DNA of 21,952 nucleotides from DATAVB01 sp040414495 (GTDB taxonomy: Bacteria; Actinomycetota; Actinomycetes; Mycobacteriales; QHCD01), in contig JBEDUI010000221.1 of the NCBI GenBank assembly GCA_040414495.1, positions 1-21,952 of the forward strand, read 5' to 3'. This document shows positions 15,664 through 21,952 of the stretch, piece after piece. A model generated the notes under the pieces. It saw only the letters and a program-made list of their open reading frames with translations. It was not told the origin of the DNA and did not search any database. The number at the start of each line of letters is the position of its first letter. The stretch's first letter is position 1. The translations under genes and the position numbers were made by a program.

Positions 15664-16424
15664 CCGACTATTACGCCCTAGCCGGTGTGGATCCCGAGCG
15701 CTGCCGGATCGAACGCGGGCAGTTCAACGCGGTCGTCATTGTGGGTACGGAAAAGGTGCTGCGCTTTCCCCGTACTCCGGCTGCCCTGGCCGAGCTGCCC
15801 CGGACCGTTCGCCTGCTCGAACACCTCGACGTCGGCGTAACCGTGCCCAGATCGTTGCCCGGAAGTCGGCTCGATCTCCCGCTCGGACAGGCATTCGCGG
15901 TCCAGTCGTATCTGCCGGGTGGGCGTTGGCGTCCGGAGTGGACAGTCCCGATCGATGATTTCACCGCATTGTTGAAACGAATGTCCACTGTGGATTCTCT
16001 GGCGGATCTGGCGCCGGCCCCGGACTGGCCCGCCTTTGCCGCCGGAGTACGGAACGAGCTCTTTCCGTTGATGTCGGCCCGCGGCCGCGACCGGGCCAGC
16101 GGCGAGCTGGATCAGCTGCTCGGGCTGCCGGCCGCGCGTGCGACCCTCGTGCACGGCGATCTCGGCGGGACCAACCTGCGCTTCACCGAGGGCCGGCTGG
16201 TCGGCGTACTGGACTGGGACGGGGCGCACCTGGGCGACCCGGCGGCCGACCTGGCCTCGATCGCGGTCACGGTCGGCTGGCCGGCGGCCTCCGCAATCGC
16301 CCCGGACCTGGTCGCGAGAGCCCGGGTGTACGCCGCGACGTTCGCGCTGCAGCAGGCGCTGCCGGCGCTGCGGAACGGTGACGCGGACGACCTGCGGGAC
16401 GGCCTCGTCTGGTATGTCGGCTGA
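15660..16424 (+). CDS. APH-fold phosphotransferase (aminoglycoside phosphotransferase family), 254 aa
   Basis: Kinase of the APH/choline-kinase fold. Brenner's motif HGDLGGTN is at 165-172 (catalytic Asp167, Asn172) and the metal-binding DWDGAHLGDPAADLA at 185-199 (Asp185). The N-lobe is short but includes VLRFPRT, where the nucleotide-binding Lys would lie. The GTG start overlaps the TGA of the Helicase_C_3 gene (GTGA at 15660-15663), so the two are translationally coupled. It is followed by XPB after 123 bases. Real substrate is unknown; aminoglycoside resistance should not be assumed, since members of this family phosphorylate many small molecules. An in-operon position with DNA-repair proteins is the notable point. 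Confidence 0.85.
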   Translation: MTDYYALAGVDPERCRIERGQFNAVVIVGTEKVLRFPRTPAALAELPRTVRLLEHLDVGVTVPRSLPGSRLDLPLGQAFAVQSYLPGGRWRPEWTVPIDDFTALLKRMSTVDSLADLAPAPDWPAFAAGVRNELFPLMSARGRDRASGELDQLLGLPAARATLVHGDLGGTNLRFTEGRLVGVLDWDGAHLGDPAADLASIAVTVGWPAASAIAPDLVARARVYAATFALQQALPALRNGDADDLRDGLVWYVG

Positions 16425-16547
16425 TCGGGAAGCCTGGGCGCCCCGGGATCGTTTGCCTCCTGGGGCCGCCTTCCCCGCGCGGGAGGGGACAATGGCTCCG
16501 CGACCCAGGTCGCTGTACGCAACACGTCCCGCCGGGAAGGATGCCTC

Positions 16548-18191
16548 GTGACTGATGGCCCATTGATCGTCCAGTCGGACAAAACCCTGTTGCTCGAGGT
16601 CGATCATGAGCTGGCCGGCGACGCGCGTACGGCCATCGCCCCGTTCGCCGAGTTGGAGCGCTCGCCCGAGCACGTGCACACCTACCGGCTGACCCCGCTC
16701 GGTCTGTGGAACGCCCGGGCCGCCGGCCACGACGCCGAGCAGGTCGTCGACGCGCTGGTCCGGTACAGCCGGTACGCCGTGCCGCACGCGCTGTTGGTCG
16801 ACGTGGCCGACACGATGGATCGATATGGCCGGCTGCAGCTGCAGAAGGACCCGGCCAACGGCCTCGTTCTGGTCGCGCTCGACCGGGCCGTGCTCGAAGA
16901 GATATTGCGGCAGAAGAAGATCGCGCCGATGCTCGGCGCCCGGATCGACGATGACACCGTCGTCGTACACCCGTCCGAACGTGGTCGGCTCAAGCAGGCG
17001 CTGCTGAAGGTCGGCTGGCCGGCCGAGGATCTCGCCGGCTATGTCGACGGGGAAGCGCATCCGATCGAGCTGGCCGAGGACGGCTGGACGTTGCGGGCGT
17101 ATCAGAAAGAGGCGGTCGAGGGATTCTGGGCCGGCGGCTCCGGTGTGGTCGTATTGCCGTGTGGCGCCGGGAAGACGCTCGTGGGTGCGGCCGCGATGGC
17201 CGAGGCCAAGGCGACGACGCTGATTCTGGTGACGAATACCGTGGCCGGTCGGCAATGGAAACGCGAGCTGATCGCCCGCACGTCGCTGACCGAAGAGGAA
17301 ATCGGCGAGTATTCCGGGGAACGTAAAGAAATCCGACCGGTCACGATCGCCACGTATCAGGTGATGACCACGCGGCGGAAAGGCGAATACCGGCACCTGG
17401 AATTGTTCGATTCCCGGGACTGGGGTCTGATCGTTTACGACGAGGTGCATTTGTTGCCGGCGCCGATTTTCCGGCTGACCGCGGATCTGCAGTCCCGCCG
17501 CCGGCTCGGTCTGACCGCGACGTTGGTGCGCGAGGACGGCCGGGAAGGCGACGTATTCAGCCTGATCGGGCCGAAACGCTATGACGCGCCGTGGAAGGAC
17601 ATCGAGTCGCAGGGGTGGATCGCGCCGGCTGACTGCACCGAGGTCCGGGTGACCCTCACCGACGCCGAACGCATGACGTACGCGACGGCCGAGCCGGAGG
17701 AACGCTATCGGGTCGGAGCGACCGCACACACCAAGCTCGCGGTCGTCAAACGCCTGGTGGAGCGGCATTCCGAGGACCAGGTGCTGGTGATCGGGGCGTA
17801 TCTGGACCAGCTCGACGAGCTCGGCGAGGAATTGAACGTACCGATAATTCAAGGCTCGACGACGAACAAAGAACGGGAACGTCTTTTCGACGCGTTCCGG
17901 ACCGGGGAGATTTCGACGCTGGTCGTATCCAAGGTGGCGAATTTCTCGATCGACCTGCCCGAGGCCGCGATCGCGATCCAGGTGTCGGGCACCTTCGGCT
18001 CGCGGCAGGAGGAGGCGCAGCGGCTGGGCCGGATCATGCGCCCGAAGGCCGAGGGAAAGACCGCGCATTTCTATACGGTCGTTTCCCGGGACACGATCGA
18101 TCAGGAGTACGCCGCGCACCGGCAACGCTTCCTGGCCGAACAGGGGTACGCCTACACGATTGTCGACGCCGACGACATTCTGGCCGGCTGA
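16548..18191 (+). CDS. DNA repair helicase XPB (superfamily 2), 547 aa
   Basis: ATP-dependent 3'-5' DNA helicase/translocase of the XPB (ERCC3) type. An N-terminal DNA-damage-recognition-like region covers about 1-175. Next come a Q-motif-like LRAYQKEA (182-189), Walker A PCGAGKT (204-210), the DEVH box (298-301) and motif III with the XPB hallmark RED (LTATLVRED, 322-330). Motif VI is QRLGRIMRP (491-499). The length matches actinobacterial XPB. The start is GTG at 16548, with GGGAAGG seven bases upstream. It probably belongs with the two preceding genes, although the 123-base gap (which contains GC-rich inverted sequence) allows an extra promoter. It is likely involved in nucleotide excision repair or transcription-linked DNA unwinding. 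It is followed by a strong hairpin. Confidence 0.95.
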   Translation: MTDGPLIVQSDKTLLLEVDHELAGDARTAIAPFAELERSPEHVHTYRLTPLGLWNARAAGHDAEQVVDALVRYSRYAVPHALLVDVADTMDRYGRLQLQKDPANGLVLVALDRAVLEEILRQKKIAPMLGARIDDDTVVVHPSERGRLKQALLKVGWPAEDLAGYVDGEAHPIELAEDGWTLRAYQKEAVEGFWAGGSGVVVLPCGAGKTLVGAAAMAEAKATTLILVTNTVAGRQWKRELIARTSLTEEEIGEYSGERKEIRPVTIATYQVMTTRRKGEYRHLELFDSRDWGLIVYDEVHLLPAPIFRLTADLQSRRRLGLTATLVREDGREGDVFSLIGPKRYDAPWKDIESQGWIAPADCTEVRVTLTDAERMTYATAEPEERYRVGATAHTKLAVVKRLVERHSEDQVLVIGAYLDQLDELGEELNVPIIQGSTTNKERERLFDAFRTGEISTLVVSKVANFSIDLPEAAIAIQVSGTFGSRQEEAQRLGRIMRPKAEGKTAHFYTVVSRDTIDQEYAAHRQRFLAEQGYAYTIVDADDILAG

Positions 18192-18233
18192 ATATCAATC
18201 CGGCCGGCACCTTTTCGGTGGCCTCTTCGCCGA

Positions 18234-18270
18234 CTGTGACTCTGCTCCACCCGTTGGAGCAGAGTCACAG
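18234..18270. terminator. 16-bp perfect hairpin between XPB and O-methyltransferase genes
   Basis: 18234-18249 pairs perfectly with 18255-18270 around the loop CCCGT. No T-tract flanks either side. It is placed between convergent genes and is symmetrical, so it probably serves as a bidirectional, U-less terminator or mRNA-end stabiliser. Confidence 0.75.
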
Positions 18271-18353
18271 GTCGCGCGGACCTAGGCACCCGCAAAGCTG
18301 AAGGCACGCCGGCCGGCACCACAACCTGACCCGGCGGAGAAACCAGCAGCCGC

Positions 18354-19010
18354 TCAGCGCTTACGGGCCAGCAGAATTCCGTCGGAAATCGTCAACATGG
18401 TCGCCTCGACCCGCTCGTCGGTCCGCGCCCGTTCGTTGAGCGCCCGGATTCCCAGCGTGCCGGCATCATTCGCCGACGGGTCGACCGCCGAGCCGTGGTA
18501 AAAGACATTGTCGACCAGGATCACGCCGCCGGGACGGACCCGCGGCACGATCTCCTCCCAGTAGTCCGGGTACCCGGGCTTGTCGGCGTCGAGAAATACC
18601 AGGTCGTACGACGGCTCGGCCGGCATCGCCCGGAGCGTCTCGACACCGGGCCCGAGCCGCAGCTCGATCTGGTCGGACAGGCCGGCCGCGGCCCAGTGCT
18701 TACGGGCGATCGTGGTCCACTCGTCACTCACGTCGCAGCAGATCAGGTGGCCGCCCGGCGCGAGCCCGCGGGCAATACACAGCGCGGAGAAACCGGTGAA
18801 CGTCCCGATCTCCAGCGCATCGCGTACGCCGAGCAGCTTGGTCAACAGGGTCAGAAACGCGCCCTCGTCCGGCGAGATCTGCAGTCCGGCCGCGCCGCCG
18901 AGCGCCTGGGTGTCGGCGATCAGCGATTCCGCCACCTCATCGAGCTGGCCGGAATGCGCGACAACGTACTCGAAGAGCTCGGGGGTCAGGTCGGTTGGTA
19001 TCGGTGCCAT
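18354..19010 (-). CDS. SAM-dependent O-methyltransferase (cation-dependent, CCoAOMT-like), 218 aa
   Basis: Class I methyltransferase of the catechol/caffeoyl-CoA O-methyltransferase group. SAM motif I is LEIGTFTGFSA (66-76), with an acidic Asp93 after the second strand (CCDVSDEW). Metal-binding Asp141 lies in VFLDADKPGY, and Asp167/Asn168 in ILVDNVFYHG. These metal residues indicate a divalent-cation-dependent enzyme acting on vicinal hydroxyls. The start ATG at 19010 is the family-typical start; the frame is open to 19355, but that region lies antisense to nothing useful and overlaps the neighbouring lactonase gene. TATCTT sits six bases before the ATG. Natural substrate is unknown. The gene is transcribed apart from the upstream lactonase gene, which ends 67 bases earlier. 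Confidence 0.9.
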   Translation of the reverse strand: MAPIPTDLTPELFEYVVAHSGQLDEVAESLIADTQALGGAAGLQISPDEGAFLTLLTKLLGVRDALEIGTFTGFSALCIARGLAPGGHLICCDVSDEWTTIARKHWAAAGLSDQIELRLGPGVETLRAMPAEPSYDLVFLDADKPGYPDYWEEIVPRVRPGGVILVDNVFYHGSAVDPSANDAGTLGIRALNERARTDERVEATMLTISDGILLARKR

Positions 19011-19016
19011 GCCAAG

Positions 19017-19022
19017 AAGATA
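19017..19022 (-). promoter_or_regulatory. -10 candidate for leaderless O-methyltransferase gene
   Basis: On the minus strand TATCTT is followed by six bases and the ATG start. No Shine-Dalgarno is present, consistent with leaderless translation. A small inverted repeat GACCG-AGAT-CGGTC (19048-19061) lies just upstream and could be an operator. Confidence 0.45.
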
Positions 19023-19077
19023 CGACAGCCGGGGCTCTGAGGGCGACGACCGAGATCGGTCAAAACAGTGGCGAAAA

Positions 19078-19938
19078 TCAGCTTGCGTACCGAGCCGCCG
19101 GCAGCCCCTGCACCCGCAGGCCCCGGACCCGGAAAACACAGCCAGCCAACGGATAGGCCGCGACCACCTTCTCCCCCAGCGTGTGCCGGGAACTGGTGAC
19201 GTACAGCTCATCAAGATCCGCGCCACCGAACGTGAGGCTGGTGACGTTCGGGACCGGCATCGCCACCATCCGGTCCGGCCGGCCGCTGGGCATAAACCGC
19301 CGGACCGACGCCCCGCCGCGGGACATCGCGACCCAGACCGCGCCCTTGGCGTCAACGGTCAGACCGTCGGGCGCGCCCGGTACCTCGGCCAGATCGACGA
19401 ACGTACGGCGGTTATCCAGTCGCCCGCTCGACACGTCGTAATCAAAAGCGTCAATGCGACGTAATGGCGTATCGACGTAATACATCGTGTCGCCCGACGG
19501 GCTCCAACCAAGGCCGTTGGAAATTGTGACGCCACCGAACAACTGCGATATCTCGCCGCCTTCGAGCCGATAAAACGCGGCCGCGCCCGGCTCGTCTTCG
19601 GACACCATCGTGCCGGCCAGAAAACGCCCGGCCGGATCGCATTTACCGTCATTCATCCGGGTACCGGAATCGACCTTTCCGATCCACTCCAGCGCACCGT
19701 CCTGATAGGACGCGAAACCCTTGTCGGCCGCGGCAATCATCCCGCCATTACGGCGCAGCGCGACCGCGGCGAGCTGCACATCCAGGTTCTCGGCCTCGTC
19801 CTTACGTGCGGCCGGGTCGTAGTGATGCAACGCGCCGGCCGGAATATCCACCCACCACAGGCATTTGCGGGTCTCATCCCACAGTGGACACTCGGCCAAC
19901 TGGGCCGGCCGGTGTACCGCCACCTCGACGTCAGGCAC
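19078..19938 (-). CDS. SMP-30/gluconolactonase family protein, 286 aa
   Basis: Six-bladed beta-propeller lactonase that hydrolyses sugar lactones to aldonic acids. Metal ligands expected from human SMP30 are present: Glu16 (LAECPLW), Asn141 (ISNGLGWSP) and Asp191 (APDGLTVD). Arg94 and Asn96 in TRMNDGKCDP correspond to substrate-contact residues. The start is GTG at 19938, six bases after the TGA of the upstream DapA-family gene, so the two form an operon. The pairing suggests lactone opening feeding a pathway whose aldolase is the neighbour; the dehydratase and transporter that would be needed are not in the window. The C-terminus, after AGCVFRVRGL, looks intact. Confidence 0.92.
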   Translation of the reverse strand: MPDVEVAVHRPAQLAECPLWDETRKCLWWVDIPAGALHHYDPAARKDEAENLDVQLAAVALRRNGGMIAAADKGFASYQDGALEWIGKVDSGTRMNDGKCDPAGRFLAGTMVSEDEPGAAAFYRLEGGEISQLFGGVTISNGLGWSPSGDTMYYVDTPLRRIDAFDYDVSSGRLDNRRTFVDLAEVPGAPDGLTVDAKGAVWVAMSRGGASVRRFMPSGRPDRMVAMPVPNVTSLTFGGADLDELYVTSSRHTLGEKVVAAYPLAGCVFRVRGLRVQGLPAARYAS

Positions 19939-19944
19939 CGCCGA

Positions 19945-20838
19945 TCACACCCCCGCGGGAAGCAGTCGGGCCAGATCGTCCTCGATCTGCTTGTAGATTT
20001 CGTCAGGCAACCGACTGGCCGGCGCGGCCAACCGGCCCGAGCAGACGCCGGCGATTTCCAACGCGGCCTTCCACCCGCCCGGCGGCGTACCCCGGCGGCA
20101 CGCCATCACCACGGCGAACAACCGCTGCTGCGCCTCCCGGGCCGCCGCGTAGTCGCCCCGCCGCACCGCCTCATAGACCTGCACACCCATGTCGGCCACC
20201 AGGTTCGCGCTGGCCGCGATCGTGCCGGCCGCGCCGATCATCAGGCTGGCCAACAGCATGCTGTCGCTGCCGGTCAGCACGGTGAAATCCGCGCCCTCGC
20301 AGGCGATCAGCGCCGCCTGCAGATATTCCAGGTCCCGGCTGCTGTCCTTGATCCCGATGATGCCCGGATGGCGGGCCAACGTGCCTAACACCTCGGGCGC
20401 GACCCGAACCCCGGTCATCGACGGAATGTTGTAAACCACGAGCGGCAGCGGTGAATCCTCGGCCAACGACGTATAGAGGTTCTCCACGTCGGAGTCGGTG
20501 GCCGGGTAGTACGACGGCGCGGCGACCAGGGCAGCATCCGCGCCTGATTCGGCCAATTCCGCCAATTCCGTACGGGCCGCGTCCAGTGTGGTGACCGGCA
20601 GGCCGGCGATCACCGGGAACCCGGCCGGGACCCGGGACCGTACCCCGGCCACGACCCGGTGCCGCGTTGTCATAGAGAGCCGGGCGCCCTCACCGGTCGA
20701 GCCGAGCGGGCTGATCCCCACCACGCCCGCATCCAGAACCCGGGATACCAGCCGGTCCAACCCAGCCTCATCGAGCGAGCCATCCGGGCCCAACGGCGTC
20801 GCCAGCGCGACGGTCACCCCTGCCGGCAGCGCTTTCAC
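19945..20838 (-). CDS. DapA/N-acetylneuraminate-lyase family aldolase, 297 aa
   Basis: TIM-barrel Schiff-base aldolase. The catalytic Lys164 is in GIKDSS, the proton-relay Tyr136 in YNIPS, GSTGEG is at 46-51 and SYYP at 109-112. True dihydrodipicolinate synthases have YNVPSRTG, where the Arg binds the substrate carboxylate; here it is YNIPSMTG (Met141). This is therefore probably not DapA itself but a 2-keto-3-deoxy sugar-acid aldolase or dehydratase, a reading supported by the SMP-30 lactonase six bases downstream. The start is GTG at 20838, with AGAGGGG about eight bases upstream. The gene is divergent from the riboswitch-controlled glyA. The exact sugar is not predictable. Confidence 0.9.
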   Translation of the reverse strand: MKALPAGVTVALATPLGPDGSLDEAGLDRLVSRVLDAGVVGISPLGSTGEGARLSMTTRHRVVAGVRSRVPAGFPVIAGLPVTTLDAARTELAELAESGADAALVAAPSYYPATDSDVENLYTSLAEDSPLPLVVYNIPSMTGVRVAPEVLGTLARHPGIIGIKDSSRDLEYLQAALIACEGADFTVLTGSDSMLLASLMIGAAGTIAASANLVADMGVQVYEAVRRGDYAAAREAQQRLFAVVMACRRGTPPGGWKAALEIAGVCSGRLAAPASRLPDEIYKQIEDDLARLLPAGV

Positions 20839-20918
20839 CTGCGGTCCCCTCTCTTACGTCACGAATGCCCCGATCTTGGGTCATGACGCTACCGGTAAGC
20901 CAGCCGCCACGCGTGTCC

Positions 20919-20924
20919 TAGACT
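20919..20924 (+). promoter_or_regulatory. -10 candidate for glyA/ZTP riboswitch transcript
   Basis: TAGACT matches TANNNT and would start transcription near 20931, just at the 5' edge of the aptamer. The -35 region (TAAGCC at 17-base spacing) is poor. Confidence 0.4.
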
Positions 20925-20930
20925 GGCCAC

Positions 20931-21011
20931 CTCGCAACTGGCGTGCGCGGGTGGAAGAGACCACCGGGGAGCGAGCCGTCGGCCGAGCACCGTGCGCCTG
21001 GGTGTTCGCCA
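20931..21011 (+). ncRNA. ZTP (pfl) riboswitch upstream of glyA
   Basis: The conserved pfl/ZTP aptamer parts are present in order. P1 5' strand is TGGCG (20939-20943). The P2 hairpin pairs GGTGG (20950-20954) with CCACC (20961-20965) and is followed by the conserved GGGGAGCG (20966-20973). A variable GCC/GGC hairpin comes next, then GCGCCTGGG (20994-21002), and CGCCA (21007-21011) pairs back to TGGCG. ZTP riboswitches sense the purine intermediates ZMP/ZTP that accumulate on 10-formyl-THF shortage, and glyA is a classic target. No intrinsic terminator lies between aptamer and start, so control is probably at translation initiation. Confidence 0.92.
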
Positions 21012-21033
21012 TCGCAGATCCGCAGGAGGACCG

Positions 21034-21952
<919 letters not shown>

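Noticed and set aside
15660..16424. Reading the APH-fold kinase as an antibiotic-resistance gene
   Set aside because: The fold covers many small-molecule kinases, and the chromosomal position with XPB gives no sign of a resistance role.
16425..16547. GC-rich inverted sequence between the kinase and XPB genes (CCCCGCGCGGG and flanks)
   Set aside because: The pairing is ambiguous, with several equally good short stems and no T-tract, so I do not call a terminator or attenuator.
15678..18125. 815-codon open frame antisense to the APH kinase and XPB genes
   Set aside because: It is a shadow of the high-GC coding strand. The translation is Arg/Gly/Gln-rich without domains, and the plus-strand genes carry clear catalytic motifs.
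19011..19355. Long N-terminal extension of the O-methyltransferase
   Set aside because: It would overlap the lactonase gene, its sequence is Arg/Ser/Gly noise, and MAPIPTDLTPELFEYV is a typical family start.

Overview
The window is high-GC DNA with frequent GTG starts, GC-rich third codon positions and actinobacterial protein families (DUF3027, a DUF3352-like protein, an XPB-type helicase with a Helicase_C_3/WYL-like partner, a CspB-like cold-shock protein). It is almost certainly chromosome of an actinomycete; I cannot fix the genus. I see no mobile element, CRISPR array, tRNA or rRNA, and the window reads as core chromosome with some catabolic accessory genes.

Layout: (1) 7-3817, minus strand: a DUF3027 protein followed one base later by a very large sacsin/Hsp90-type ATPase. 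(2) 3818-4134: a relatively AT-rich spacer with a promoter candidate and nested palindromes. (3) 4135-5088: a secreted GH99-like protein, sharing its TTAA stop with a convergent SDR oxidoreductase (5085-5894). (4) 6047-7669: an MFS transporter with a Pro/Gln-rich N-terminus, convergent with a CspB-like protein (7692-8075). (5) 8265-10273: a small Arg-rich leader ORF overlapping a membrane-anchored DUF3352-like protein with a long PGYGQP low-complexity head, ended by a 23-bp bidirectional terminator. (6) 10337-12921, minus: LarE-type sulfur transferase and a fatty-acyl-CoA ligase. (7) 12988-13191, minus: a 67-aa protein. (8) 13288-18191, plus: a Helicase_C_3/WYL-like protein, a translationally coupled APH-fold kinase and the XPB DNA helicase. 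(9) 18354-20838, minus: O-methyltransferase, then an SMP-30 lactonase and a DapA-family aldolase in one operon. (10) 20919-21952, plus: a ZTP riboswitch and the first 306 codons of glyA.

How the genes fit together: the set DUF3027, MFS, CspB-like, small protein, Helicase_C_3 protein and XPB recalls, from memory, the Mycobacterium tuberculosis Rv0861c-Rv0877 neighbourhood, so this looks like a conserved actinobacterial block with local insertions. The lactonase and aldolase suggest a sugar-acid breakdown step. The riboswitch ties one-carbon/serine metabolism (glyA) to ZMP/ZTP. 

Two patterns cut across genes. A palindrome, CCACWGTGGA, recurs in different reading frames of unrelated genes. Several genes have a TANNNT hexamer 6-8 nt before the start codon, suggesting leaderless mRNAs.
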